This document shows positions 20,001 through 28,621 of a DNA stretch of 64,000 bases, one piece after another. How positions within the stretch are numbered: the stretch's first letter is position 1; each line of letters starts with the position of its first letter. The translations under genes were made by a program, and so were the position numbers. Origin of the DNA: an uncultured delta proteobacterium (GTDB lineage: Bacteria > Desulfobacterota > Desulfobulbia > Desulfobulbales > Desulfocapsaceae); the NCBI GenBank assembly GCA_903875445.1, contig CAIQWD010000066.1, positions 62,001 to 126,000 on the forward strand, written 5' to 3'. Under the pieces are notes generated by a model, which ran no database searches, was not told the origin of the DNA, and worked only from the letters and a program-made list of their open reading frames with translations.

Positions 20001-21164
20001 ATGGTTGATGAAAATGAAAGCATTATAACTCGGTCGATGGTGATCTCCGGGGCTGTGGAGTGTCGTGGACGGGTCATTCTGGAAGGGACTCTTGAAGGCT
20101 CGTTCTCCGGTCAGGTTCTTGATATTCGTGAGGGTGGAAAGATTTCCGGCGATATCAAGGCGACAACCATTGACTGCTCCGGCCATATGGAAGGCTGTGT
20201 GGTCACTGAGTCTCTGGCTCTGCGCCGAAGCGGCCGCCATGTGGGGACGGTGGAGACCCGAAAGCTTGCGGTTGAGCCCGGCGCTATTCTCGATTGCGCC
20301 CTGCAAAGCGGGGATAGGCAGGGCTCTGCCCCCCTTCCGGGCAGGAGCGAAAGCGTGGTCACGCCGGCTGTCGATTTGGGGGCGTTGCTGGCAGCCTTCC
20401 GTGAAGGTGTCAGACCCTGTTGCATGGATGTTCCCTGGTCGGAACGTTTGGAACTCTACAGCCAACTCCTCGGACTTCTCGAAAAAGACAAGCCTCTTAT
20501 CAAGGTGACGGGAGAGTCGGGCAGTGGCAAGTCGCTCCTGGTTGAGAAAATGGTGCGAACTTTGCCGGCATCTTATAAGGTTCTGCAGATAATTGACCAA
20601 ACCGGGTCGGTTGCCGCAGTGTTGCAGGAGGTGGCGGCGTTTCTGGGCATCGAAGGGGCTGTGGAGACGGCCCAGAGTGAGTTGGAAGCCCGGATCAAGT
20701 TTGCTCTTGACGCAAGAAGGCAGAGCGGGCAACGGGTGGTACTTTTGGTCGATGATGCCGAGAAGATGTATCCGGCTACCATGGAAGGGATCATCCGTAC
20801 CTTGACCAATGCCTATGGCGAAGGGGATGGGGCGGCAATGTTGCAGCTCATTCTCTTTGGCAGCAAAGAGATGGAAACGAAGATGGTTGCCACCACCATC
20901 GAGTATTTCGAGGACGAAACAAACTGCCAACTTTATCTTGAACCCCTGAATATTAAAGATACCGCCGATTATCTCCGTTTCTGCCTGCAGCTTGCCTCAG
21001 CCGGCGGCGGCAGCTACTCGACAGCCCTTTTTCCCTACGACACTATCCGTAAGATTCATTCCTTGAGCCACGGCAATATTGCCGCCATCAATCGTCTGGC
21101 TGACAAGGCGCTGCGCGGCGCCCATGCCGCCGGCGCCTCGGAAGTTCACGCCAAATATCTCTAG
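20001..21164 (+). CDS. Bactofilin-AAA ATPase fusion
   Basis: Protein of 387 residues joining two domains not usually found together. Residues about 10-105 are a bactofilin-type polymerising beta-helix (ITRSMVISGAVECRGRVILE, EGTLEGSF, VEPGAIL). Residues about 125-385 are an ExeA/GspA-type AAA ATPase with Walker A GESGSGKS (171-178), Walker B VVLLVDDAEKM and a sensor-like SHGNIAAINRLADKAL near the end. Bactofilins build cytoskeletal scaffolds at the envelope and ExeA-like ATPases help assemble secretion machinery, so an ATP-dependent envelope scaffold is a reasonable inference. No ExeB or peptidoglycan-binding partner gene is adjacent. The upstream TTG two codons earlier is less likely; the RBS is weak. 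Confidence 0.82.
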   Translation: MVDENESIITRSMVISGAVECRGRVILEGTLEGSFSGQVLDIREGGKISGDIKATTIDCSGHMEGCVVTESLALRRSGRHVGTVETRKLAVEPGAILDCALQSGDRQGSAPLPGRSESVVTPAVDLGALLAAFREGVRPCCMDVPWSERLELYSQLLGLLEKDKPLIKVTGESGSGKSLLVEKMVRTLPASYKVLQIIDQTGSVAAVLQEVAAFLGIEGAVETAQSELEARIKFALDARRQSGQRVVLLVDDAEKMYPATMEGIIRTLTNAYGEGDGAAMLQLILFGSKEMETKMVATTIEYFEDETNCQLYLEPLNIKDTADYLRFCLQLASAGGGSYSTALFPYDTIRKIHSLSHGNIAAINRLADKALRGAHAAGASEVHAKYL

Positions 21165-21474
21165 TTTTCCGTATCGCCTGTTTGATCTTGCAATCGGCTG
21201 TATCTGTTGCGACCGGTGGAGCATTTTGCCTTGGTCCCCGGTCGTCCAAAATTGTTTGGGTGGAAGATTGCAAACCAACATTGGAATGATATATAATTTA
21301 ACACCAGCTGATGATTGAATACGAAATGCGTAGATGTTTGGCCAACAAAACACTTTATTCGTAAAAATTAACTGCCAATATTGACAGTATCATTTTTCCA
21401 TCGTATGATTCGGCAAATTATTGAGGAGAACATTCCAAGGAACGGGAGGCCTATTTGCCTGGCGGTGTGTGGTT
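21165..21474. other. Intergenic region upstream of Lrp-glycine-cleavage operon
   Basis: 310 bp without a gene. It holds a GC-rich imperfect hairpin around 21208-21243 (GCGACCGG / CCGGTCGT arms), which could end the upstream transcript, and the sigma-70 promoter described separately. The conserved cores of a glycine riboswitch were looked for and not seen. Confidence 0.5.
21381..21409 (+). promoter_or_regulatory. Sigma-70 promoter of Lrp-gcv operon
   Basis: TTGACA (21381-21386), a 17-bp spacer, and TATGAT (21404-21409): a perfect -35 box and a 5/6 -10 box at ideal spacing, 66 bp before the Lrp-type regulator ATG. It would drive the whole downstream glycine-cleavage/lipoate run. Confidence 0.75.
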
Positions 21475-21924
21475 ATGGATTTCGATGAAATAAATCTGGC
21501 TATTATCAATCATCTCCGAGACGGCAGGATGCCCTTCAAGCAGATCGCCGAGTCGCTCGCCCTTTCCGAGGGGACGGTGCGGGCCCGGGTGAAAAAATTG
21601 AAGGACGAAGGGGTGTTGGATATTACCGCCCTGGTCGATCCCGAGGCGGTGCCGGACCAGTCGGTTGTCATGGTCGGAGTACGGTTGAAAGATATGGATC
21701 TCGTTAAAAAAGGCGAGGAATTCAGCAAACTGCGCGGTGTTATTTCGGTTTGCGTGGTGACCGGCCGTTTTGACCTTATCCTGACGGTTCTCCTCACCAA
21801 GGAGTTCACCATGCTGAAGTTTTATACCGAAGAGGTGGCCAAGCTGGAAAACGTCAGGGCGGTGGAGACCTTCGTTGTCTACAAGAGTTTCAATCTGAAG
21901 GTGCCGTTGACCCTGCCGGTGTGA
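21475..21924 (+). CDS. Lrp/AsnC family transcriptional regulator
   Basis: DNA-binding regulator of 149 residues: an N-terminal winged HTH (DEINLAIINHLRDG, then AESLALSEGTVRARVKKLKDEGVL) and a C-terminal RAM ligand-binding domain (VVTGRFDLILTVLLTKEF ... VRAVETFVVYKSF). In this family small amino acids tune oligomerisation and DNA binding. Its position 45 bp upstream of gcvT suggests it senses glycine or a related amino acid and controls the glycine-cleavage operon, including itself; that is inference. ATG at 21475 is preferred, with an in-frame GTG two codons upstream as the alternative. Confidence 0.88.
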   Translation: MDFDEINLAIINHLRDGRMPFKQIAESLALSEGTVRARVKKLKDEGVLDITALVDPEAVPDQSVVMVGVRLKDMDLVKKGEEFSKLRGVISVCVVTGRFDLILTVLLTKEFTMLKFYTEEVAKLENVRAVETFVVYKSFNLKVPLTLPV

Positions 21925-21969
21925 AGTCGGGGCAAGGCATCAATCTCTTATCCAGAAGCAGGTGCGGAA

Positions 21970-23232
21970 ATGGAAGATGCGAAAAAAACGGTGTTACATG
22001 ACTGGCATGTTGAACAAGGGGCCAATATGGCTCTTTTCGGTAACTACGATATGCCGCTGTGGTACAAGACCGGGGCAAAGGCCGAGCATCTGGCGGTCAT
22101 TTGTGCAGCCGGTATTTTCGATACCAGCCATATGGCGGCGGTGGCGGTGCAGGGTGCGGGGGCAAGGGCGCTGCTGCAGCTGTGCCTGAGCAAGGATCTT
22201 CAGACCTGCATCGGTAAAGAAAAGACTGCTCTAGTTGACGGCAGGTGCGTATACGGTATCTTTCTCGCCGAAGACGGCACGGTCATTGACGATGCCATCC
22301 TTTATCAGTTGCGGCCCGAGAGCTTTATGGTGGTCGTCAACGCCGGCATGGGCGGGATCATTGCCGCCCACCTGAAAAAGCACACGGCCAGCCGGGATGT
22401 GGATATTCACGACCTGACCGACAAGGTCGGCAAGATGGATATTCAGGGTCCGCTGGCGGCGCTAATCCTGGGGAAAATCCTGACTCATGCATCAAGCGTT
22501 TTCCAGGGCCTGCCATACTTTTCCTTCAAGGGGAGCTTCGACCGATTCGGGACCGATAGTGCGGTGACCCTCGTCGATGGCACGCCGGTCCTCGTGTCAC
22601 GCACCGGCTATACCGGTGAATTCGGCTTTGAACTCTTCGTCGCCATCGATCACTTGCTGCCCCTCTGGTCGCGGCTTTTAGATGCCGGGAGGGATCAAGG
22701 CCTGCTGGCCTGCGGCCTTGCGGCCAGGGATTCGCTCCGGGCCGGGGCGGTATTGCCGCTGTCGCATCAAGATATCGGGGCCTGGCCGTTTTTACACAAC
22801 CCTTGGCAGTTCGCTCTTTCCTGGAACGAGGGGATGACCTCCTTTATCAAGAATTTCATCGGCGGACCGGCCTTGCTGCAGAGCCGGTGGAACAAATACA
22901 CCCTGCCCTTTGCCGGCTTTGATCCTCGCAAGATCAATGCCGGAGAGGGTAGTTTTGTCACCAGGGAGTCGGGCGAACGTCTCGGCACCATCCTCACCTG
23001 CACCACGGATATGGCCATTGGCCGGGTTGACGGTGCGATTGTCAGCGTCACCGGCAACAAGGACTTTCAAGCTAAGGGGCTGTGCTGCGGTTTTGTCCTG
23101 CTCGATAAGCATTGCGCTCCCGGTGAAAAGGTCGTGCTGACCGACGGAAAAAGAAAAATAATTGTGGAAATACGGGCCGATGTCCGTCCGAACAGGACCG
23201 CCAGAAGGCCGATGGATAAGATGCTGGGTTGA
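21970..23232 (+). CDS. gcvT: Glycine cleavage T protein (aminomethyltransferase)
   Basis: Transfers the methylene group from aminomethyl-lipoyl GcvH to tetrahydrofolate, releasing ammonia. The 420-residue protein has the GcvT fold signatures GIFDTSHMAAVAVQG, GTVIDDAILYQL, VSRTGYTGEFGFELF and ARDSLRAGAVLPL, with the folate-site Asp in the DDA stretch. It is somewhat longer than the usual 360-370 residues, with an N-terminal extension-like start and a long C-terminal barrel. First enzyme gene of the gcvT-H-PA-PB-lipB-lipA run. A start at 21970 gives the family N-terminus; GTGCGGAAATGG upstream is a weak RBS. Confidence 0.92.
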   Translation: MEDAKKTVLHDWHVEQGANMALFGNYDMPLWYKTGAKAEHLAVICAAGIFDTSHMAAVAVQGAGARALLQLCLSKDLQTCIGKEKTALVDGRCVYGIFLAEDGTVIDDAILYQLRPESFMVVVNAGMGGIIAAHLKKHTASRDVDIHDLTDKVGKMDIQGPLAALILGKILTHASSVFQGLPYFSFKGSFDRFGTDSAVTLVDGTPVLVSRTGYTGEFGFELFVAIDHLLPLWSRLLDAGRDQGLLACGLAARDSLRAGAVLPLSHQDIGAWPFLHNPWQFALSWNEGMTSFIKNFIGGPALLQSRWNKYTLPFAGFDPRKINAGEGSFVTRESGERLGTILTCTTDMAIGRVDGAIVSVTGNKDFQAKGLCCGFVLLDKHCAPGEKVVLTDGKRKIIVEIRADVRPNRTARRPMDKMLG

Positions 23233-23256
23233 AATACTATAAAGGGAGACGAGGCC

Positions 23257-23652
23257 ATGAAAGAACTGAGTGAGCTGATTTTTAACGAGAACCTGCGCTA
23301 TACCGAAGAGCATGAGTGGGTAACCGGGAATGGTGCCACCCTCAAGGTCGGGATAAGCGATTATGCCCAGGATCAGCTGGGGGATATCGTCTTTGTCGAG
23401 TTGCCCGAGGTGGGTGCGACCTTTGGCAAAGGCGACCAATTTGGCACCCTGGAGTCGGTCAAGGCGGTGTCGGAGATCTATCTGCCGGTCGGCGGCGAGA
23501 TCGTTGCGGTCAATGAGGCCCTGGGCGACGCCCCGGAACTGATCAATCAGGATCCGTACGGCAACTGGATTGTCGAGATCAAACCCGCCGATGCGAGTGA
23601 ACTTACGCAACTTTTGACCGTCGACGCCTATCGCCAACTCCTGCGAGGATAA
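23257..23652 (+). CDS. gcvH: Glycine cleavage H protein
   Basis: Lipoyl carrier protein of 131 residues that shuttles the aminomethyl group between GcvP, GcvT and the dihydrolipoyl dehydrogenase. The attachment lysine is K69 in TLESVKAVSEIY; the domain opens with RYTEEHEWV and GISDYAQDQLGD, all typical. AAGGGAG precedes the ATG. It lies 24 bp after gcvT and 4 bp before gcvPA, showing strong co-transcription. Its lipoylation would depend on the LipB/LipA pair at the end of the same operon. Confidence 0.95.
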   Translation: MKELSELIFNENLRYTEEHEWVTGNGATLKVGISDYAQDQLGDIVFVELPEVGATFGKGDQFGTLESVKAVSEIYLPVGGEIVAVNEALGDAPELINQDPYGNWIVEIKPADASELTQLLTVDAYRQLLRG

Positions 23653-23656
23653 TGCC

Positions 23657-24991
23657 ATGCGCTATTTACCCCATACCGACGACGAAATACGGGAGATGCT
23701 CGCGGTGGTTGGGCGGCAGAGCCTGGACGAACTGTTCTGCTCGGTTCCCGATGCCTGCCGCTACGAGGGAAGCATGCCTTTGCCCGCACCGATGGACGAG
23801 TGGCAATTGACGGAGCATGTGCAGCACCTGGCCGAGGCGATGCAGGTGGACCATACCTCGCATGTGCTGATCGGCGCCGGCAGTTATCATCATCATATTC
23901 CGGAGACGATCCGCACCGTGATGAGCCGCTCCGAGTTCCTCACCGCCTACACCCCCTACCAGCCGGAGATGGCCCAGGGCACCCTGCAGGGCATTTACGA
24001 ATATCAGACCCTGGTGACCAGATTGCTCGGTATGGATGTCGCCAATGCCTCCATCTACGACGGTGCCTCGGCCCTTGCCGAAGGCCTGCTCATGGGTCTG
24101 CGGATAGCAAAGAAGAAGGCAAAAGTGGCGGTTTCCGCCGCCGTGCACCCGCACTACCGGGAGGTTGCCAGGACCTACCTGGAACCGACCTGCTACGAAA
24201 TGGTCGAGTTGCCGGTCGGGCCGGATGGGCGGACCGATCTGAGCGGCCTTGCCGAAATCGGCGATGTGGCGGCCGTGGCGATCCAGTCGCCGAATTTTTT
24301 CGGAGTGGTCGAGGATCTTGAAGCTCTTGGCGCGACGATTCACGCCGCCGGCATGCTCTTTATCACCTCCTTTACCGAGCCGCTGGCCTACGGTCTTACG
24401 AAAAATCCGGGCTCCTGCGGCGCCGACATCGTCTGCGGCGAGGGCCAGAGCTTTGGTTTGCCGCGATCCTTTGGCGGGGCGGCTCTGGGGATGTTTGCCT
24501 GCCGCGACGAATTTGTCCGCAATATGCCTGGCCGACTGGTTGGGCAAACCAAGGATCTGGACGGCAAACGCGGCTTCGTCCTCACCCTTTCCACCCGGGA
24601 GCAACACATTCGCCGCGAGAAGGCCACCTCCAACATCTGCTCGAACCAGGGGATCTGCACGCTCATTGCCGCCATGTATATGGCCTCCCTCGGCGGCTCG
24701 GGTCTTGGCGAACTGGCCCGGCTCAATTACAGTAAGGCCGAGTATCTGAAGGCGCAGCTCAGGGCAAAGGGCGCGAAAATCGTTTTCGATTCGCCGACCT
24801 TCAACGAATTTATCGTTGAGTTTCAAGACGATTTCCAGCCGGTTTACGATCGTCTGCTGGCAAAAAACATTGTCGCCGGCCTCGAACTCGGGAAATATTA
24901 CCCGGAACATAAGGGGCGCTATCTTTTCTGTGTGACCGAGACGGCCGGCAAAGAAGTTATGGATGCGGTAGCAGGGGAGGTGAGGCCATGA
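23657..24991 (+). CDS. gcvPA: Glycine dehydrogenase (decarboxylating) subunit 1
   Basis: N-terminal half of the two-subunit P protein, 444 residues, which with GcvPB decarboxylates glycine on pyridoxal phosphate. It starts MRYLPHTDDEIREMLAVVG and has the family stretches GAGSYHHHIPETIR, TPYQPEMAQGTLQGIYEYQ and ASALAEGLLMG. The split form (rather than a fused GcvP of about 950 residues) is usual for many anaerobes and Firmicutes. The stop overlaps the gcvPB start by 4 bp (ATGA), so the two subunits are translationally coupled. Confidence 0.95.
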   Translation: MRYLPHTDDEIREMLAVVGRQSLDELFCSVPDACRYEGSMPLPAPMDEWQLTEHVQHLAEAMQVDHTSHVLIGAGSYHHHIPETIRTVMSRSEFLTAYTPYQPEMAQGTLQGIYEYQTLVTRLLGMDVANASIYDGASALAEGLLMGLRIAKKKAKVAVSAAVHPHYREVARTYLEPTCYEMVELPVGPDGRTDLSGLAEIGDVAAVAIQSPNFFGVVEDLEALGATIHAAGMLFITSFTEPLAYGLTKNPGSCGADIVCGEGQSFGLPRSFGGAALGMFACRDEFVRNMPGRLVGQTKDLDGKRGFVLTLSTREQHIRREKATSNICSNQGICTLIAAMYMASLGGSGLGELARLNYSKAEYLKAQLRAKGAKIVFDSPTFNEFIVEFQDDFQPVYDRLLAKNIVAGLELGKYYPEHKGRYLFCVTETAGKEVMDAVAGEVRP

Positions 24992-26451
24992 GCACGGCAA
25001 ATGTACCGGGTACCAGCGGCATAATTCAAAACGAACCCCTGCTCTGGGAGAAGGGCAAAAAAGGGCGACGGGGGATGTGCGTTTCGGCAAGCGATGTGCC
25101 GGTGGCGGTCTTTCCTGCAGAATTGCAGGGGCCGGGGGTCGATTTTCCCGATCTTAGCGAGGTTGATGTGGTGCGCCACTACACCCGTCTGTCGCAATGG
25201 AATTACGGCGTCGATACCGGGATGTATCCGCTCGGTTCCTGCACCATGAAATATAATCCGAAGATCAACGAAAAAGTCGCATCGACGCCGCAACTGGCCG
25301 CCGCCCACCCGATGCTCGCCGACCATCTGGTGCAGGGCAATCTCCAGGTCATGTACGAGTTGCAGGAATCCCTGGCGGCGATCACCGGTCTGCCCGGAGT
25401 CACCGTGCAGCCGGCGGCGGGGGCGCACGGCGAACTTACCGGCATGCTGATCTTTGCCGCCTATCATAAAAGCCGCAATTCAAAACGCAACAAGATCCTT
25501 ATCCCCGATACCGCCCACGGCACCAATCCGGCCTCCGCTGCGCTCTGCGGCTACAAGCCGGTGCCTATCAAGTCGGGGCCGAACGGCATCCTCGATATCC
25601 AGTCGATCGCCGCGGTCATGGACGAGGAAACGGCCGGGATCATGGTCACCAACCCCAATACCCTCGGCCTGTTTGAGACCAATATCCGCGAGATCGCCGA
25701 GATCGTCCATGCCAAGGGCGGCCTCGTCTACGGTGACGGCGCCAACCTGAATGCGGTCATGGGCATTATCAACCCTCGGAAATGCGGAGTCGATGTCATG
25801 CATCTCAACCTGCATAAGACCTTTTCCACGCCGCACGGTGGCGGTGGTCCGGGGGCGGGCCCGGTGTGCGTGACCGAGGAGCTGACCAAGTACCTGCCGG
25901 CCCCACGGGCGATCAAGGAGGGTGACAAGTATCGATTGGACTATGGTCGGGCGGAATCCATCGGCCGGGTTCACGCCTTCCATGGCAATTTCTCCGTTCT
26001 GCTCCGGGCCTATAGCTATATTCGCACGATGGGTGCGGAAAATCTGAAAAAAGCCAGTCAACTCGCGGTCCTTAACGCCGCCTACATTAAGGAAAAACTG
26101 AAAGGTACCCTGCCGCTTGCCTATAACCGACCGTGCATGCACGAGTGTGTCTTTTCCGACGCCCTGCTGCAGGAAAATAAGATCAGCACCCTTGATCTCG
26201 CCAAGCGCCTGATCGATTGCGGCTATCATCCGCCGACCATCTATTTCCCGCTGGTGGTGCACGGGGCGATCATGATCGAACCGACCGAGACCGAGTGCAA
26301 GGATGACATCGACCAGTTCATCGAGGTGGTGCAGATGATCGTTCAGGAGGCCAAGGAAAATCCCGACCTGCTCCGCCAGGCGCCGCTTAGGGCGAAGACA
26401 CGTCGCCTCGACGAGACCCTGGCAGCGCGGCATCCCTGTCTTTGTGGTTAG
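24988..26451 (+). CDS. gcvPB: Glycine dehydrogenase (decarboxylating) subunit 2
   Basis: PLP-bearing half of glycine decarboxylase, 487 residues. The Schiff-base lysine is K277 in NLHKTFSTPHGGGGPG. Other signatures: GMYPLGSCTMKYNPKINE, AAGAHGELTGMLI and IPDTAHGTNPASA. The C-terminus ends in RRLDETLAARHP. The gene overlaps gcvPA by 4 bp upstream and the lipB GTG by 8 bp downstream, so subunit production and lipoate synthesis are tightly linked in this operon. Confidence 0.95.
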   Translation: MSTANVPGTSGIIQNEPLLWEKGKKGRRGMCVSASDVPVAVFPAELQGPGVDFPDLSEVDVVRHYTRLSQWNYGVDTGMYPLGSCTMKYNPKINEKVASTPQLAAAHPMLADHLVQGNLQVMYELQESLAAITGLPGVTVQPAAGAHGELTGMLIFAAYHKSRNSKRNKILIPDTAHGTNPASAALCGYKPVPIKSGPNGILDIQSIAAVMDEETAGIMVTNPNTLGLFETNIREIAEIVHAKGGLVYGDGANLNAVMGIINPRKCGVDVMHLNLHKTFSTPHGGGGPGAGPVCVTEELTKYLPAPRAIKEGDKYRLDYGRAESIGRVHAFHGNFSVLLRAYSYIRTMGAENLKKASQLAVLNAAYIKEKLKGTLPLAYNRPCMHECVFSDALLQENKISTLDLAKRLIDCGYHPPTIYFPLVVHGAIMIEPTETECKDDIDQFIEVVQMIVQEAKENPDLLRQAPLRAKTRRLDETLAARHPCLCG

Positions 26452-27178
26452 GAAAAAAGAGGCCGCAGGCCTGGTCGATTTGGGCCCGACCGACTACGCG
26501 GCGGCCTATTGCCTGCAGCTGGCGCTCGTTGAAAAGAGACGGAGCGGCCAGCCGGGAGATGACCTCTTTCTGCTGACCGAGCACCCGAGTACCTTCACCC
26601 TCGGCAGGCGCGGCGGCCGGCAGAACCTCATGGTCGCGGAGGAATTTCTTAAGGAGAGGCACATCCCTCTGATACATATCGAACGCGGCGGTGATATCAC
26701 CTTTCATGGCCCCGGACAGCTGGTACTGTATCCGATATTCCATCTGCACCAGGCTGGGCTTCGTGTCGCTGAATATGTGCACTGCCTGGAAGAGGTGATG
26801 ATCGGTCTCGCCGCCGCATGCGGGGTCGTCGCCGGGCGGGATCCCCGCAATCACGGGGTCTGGGTGGGGGACCAAAAACTCGGCAGCGTCGGTATTGCCA
26901 TCCGCCACGGCATCGCCTTCCACGGCCTGGCCTTGAATGTCAGCCTCGACCTCATCCCCTTTTCCTGGGTCAATCCCTGCGGCCTTGCCGGGGTGCGGAT
27001 GACCACCCTCAGTCGCGAGTGCGGCCGCGAAGTTACACTCGATGCAGCAAAGAAAGATCTCCTCGGCCGGTTAACGCACATCTTCGGCCGCCCCTTTATT
27101 CCCCTTAGCAAGGACCATGTCGATGCCATCCTGCACCAACCGGACCCCTTCAGGCAAACCCAAGTGGCTGCGGCGTAG
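26444..27178 (+). CDS. lipB: Lipoyl(octanoyl) transferase
   Basis: Moves octanoyl groups from ACP to lipoyl-domain lysines (GcvH, E2), the first step of lipoate synthesis. 244 residues with the active-site cysteine C179 in WVNPCGL, the catalytic lysine K145 in GDQKLGSVGIA and the RGGD/FHGPGQLVLYP block at 81-97. The start is a GTG overlapping the gcvPB stop; no better ATG exists before the conserved LVDLGPTDY region. It overlaps lipA by 62 bp in another frame, a long overlap for real genes but both products are intact. Confidence 0.93.
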   Translation: MVRKKEAAGLVDLGPTDYAAAYCLQLALVEKRRSGQPGDDLFLLTEHPSTFTLGRRGGRQNLMVAEEFLKERHIPLIHIERGGDITFHGPGQLVLYPIFHLHQAGLRVAEYVHCLEEVMIGLAAACGVVAGRDPRNHGVWVGDQKLGSVGIAIRHGIAFHGLALNVSLDLIPFSWVNPCGLAGVRMTTLSRECGREVTLDAAKKDLLGRLTHIFGRPFIPLSKDHVDAILHQPDPFRQTQVAAA

Positions 27179-28055
27179 CCTGCCGACCGGACCGGAGTAT
27201 GAGAAAATCCGCCGGTTGCTGAAAGGCCATGCCCTGACCACCGTCTGTCAGGAGGCCAAGTGCCCGAACCAGTTTGAGTGTTACGGCCAGGGGACGGCCA
27301 CCTTTATGATCTTAGGCGAAAAATGCACCAGAAATTGCCGCTTTTGCGCGGTTGGGCACCGGCCGGAGACGCTGCCGGATCCCGAGGAACCGGAGCGGGT
27401 GGCCGAGGCGGTGGCCCTTCTTCAGCTGCGCTATGCGGTGGTCACCTCGGTGACCCGTGACGATCTGCCGGACGGCGGCGCGGCGCTTTTTGCACAGACC
27501 ATCACAGCCATCCGCAAGCACCAGCCAAACACCCTGGTTGAGGTCCTCATCCCCGATCTGCAGGGCGATCATAGTGCCCTGCTCACCATCGTCAATGCCG
27601 ACCCGGATGTTCTCAACCACAATATCGAGACGGTGGCACGGCTTTATCCGGAGGTTCGTCCCCAGGCCGAATATACCCGCTCCCTTGACTTGTTGCGTCG
27701 GGTTAAGGAGACCTTCCCGCATCTTCCGACCAAGTCGGGGATTATGCTCGGACTTGGTGAAACGACGGGGGAAATCGAAGAGACCTGGCATGACCTGCGG
27801 GCCGTCGGTTGTGATATCCTGACCATGGGCCAGTATCTCCAGCCGAGCGCCGAGCATCTGCCGGTGCAATGCTTCCTGCCGCCGGAAGAGTTTGCAGAAC
27901 TAGCGGACAAGGCCTTGGCCCTGGGCTTTGCCGGGGTTGCCGCCGGGCCGTTTGTTCGCAGTTCCTATCAGGCGGAAAGCCTCTACCACAAGGCCATGCG
28001 GAGGATCGAGGTGCTCAGGACAACAGCCTGTAGGGAGGATGTTCGTAAGTATTAG
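27117..28055 (+). CDS. lipA: Lipoyl synthase (radical SAM)
   Basis: Inserts two sulfurs into octanoyl-lysine to make lipoyl groups. 312 residues. It has both cluster motifs: auxiliary C44-x4-C49-x5-C55 and radical-SAM C70-x3-C74-x2-C77 (CTRNCRFC), plus the late RSSYQAE serine ligand motif. The start at 27117 follows AAGGA; a second ATG two codons on is possible. It ends the operon and overlaps the convergent methyltransferase-like gene by 3-4 bp. Together with LipB it supplies GcvH and probably the E2 at the left edge. Confidence 0.95.
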   Translation: MSMPSCTNRTPSGKPKWLRRSLPTGPEYEKIRRLLKGHALTTVCQEAKCPNQFECYGQGTATFMILGEKCTRNCRFCAVGHRPETLPDPEEPERVAEAVALLQLRYAVVTSVTRDDLPDGGAALFAQTITAIRKHQPNTLVEVLIPDLQGDHSALLTIVNADPDVLNHNIETVARLYPEVRPQAEYTRSLDLLRRVKETFPHLPTKSGIMLGLGETTGEIEETWHDLRAVGCDILTMGQYLQPSAEHLPVQCFLPPEEFAELADKALALGFAGVAAGPFVRSSYQAESLYHKAMRRIEVLRTTACREDVRKY

Positions 28056-28621
28056 AGAATAAAGGGCAGAAACATCTTGGTGCTCTTCATATACTCGCGA
28101 TAGGTGGGACCGAAAAAAGCCAGGTTTTCTTTTTCTTCCATGAGGCCGGTTATATACAGAAAAAGGGACGTTAACAGAACTAGGCCTAATCCGAAAATGG
28201 TAAAGTGTTTGAAAAATGCCCCCCAAGCCAGCAACAGTAGCGAACTGTACATGGGATGGCGGATATAGCCATATATCCCTCCGGTAACCAGGGTAACGGT
28301 GTTTTCAAAGGTAAAATTTTCCGGCATCTCGGCTCTTGCCTGCGAACCTCCAGCCTTTCTCAGTATCCAAATCCCCTGAAGGACGAAGAGGACAGAGACC
28401 GACAGCAGCAGCCAGGAGACTATCTGCCATGGTGCAAACACGTCGATAAACCAAAACGGATAGTTATACAATACCAGAAAAAGAATACCCAGAAAGGCAA
28501 AGAATCGATAAAACCCGTGACATCGCGGATTCCTGACAGCCTTTCTGGAGATGAAAAGCAAGAGGAGAGTCCCAACAATAAAGAGCAAGCCTCTGACGAA
28601 TGAAAAAGGCAGTATTTCCAT
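28052..28621 (-). CDS. Isoprenylcysteine/phospholipid methyltransferase-like membrane protein
   Basis: Membrane protein of 189 residues with five or so hydrophobic helices and the ICMT/PEMT signature GIYGYIRHPMYSSLLLLAWG followed by EEKENLAFFGPTYREYMK. Such proteins bind SAM through the RHPxY region and methylate lipids or isoprenyl-type substrates, but bacterial members are mostly uncharacterised. Start at 28621 removes a charged 26-residue extension; AGGGAAA is a possible RBS. It converges with lipA, overlapping by 4 bp. Confidence 0.8.
   Translation of the reverse strand: MEILPFSFVRGLLFIVGTLLLLFISRKAVRNPRCHGFYRFFAFLGILFLVLYNYPFWFIDVFAPWQIVSWLLLSVSVLFVLQGIWILRKAGGSQARAEMPENFTFENTVTLVTGGIYGYIRHPMYSSLLLLAWGAFFKHFTIFGLGLVLLTSLFLYITGLMEEKENLAFFGPTYREYMKSTKMFLPFIL

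Noticed and set aside
21165-21474. Glycine riboswitch upstream of the glycine-cleavage operon
   Set aside because: The conserved purine-rich cores of the tandem glycine aptamer were not found.
22792-23658. Minus-strand frame of 288 codons over gcvT/gcvH
   Set aside because: Antisense shadow of two clear genes.
23666-25090. Long minus-strand frame of 474 codons opposite gcvPA
   Set aside because: It is a high-GC antisense shadow of a well-conserved gene; composition is histidine/arginine/glycine-rich with no known domain.
25480-26433. Long minus-strand frame opposite gcvPB
   Set aside because: Same reason: antisense of a conserved coding sequence, no family match.
26444-27178. Possible mis-annotation of lipB because of a 62-bp overlap with lipA
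   Set aside because: Both proteins carry complete active-site motifs and family-length sequence, so the overlap is accepted as real.
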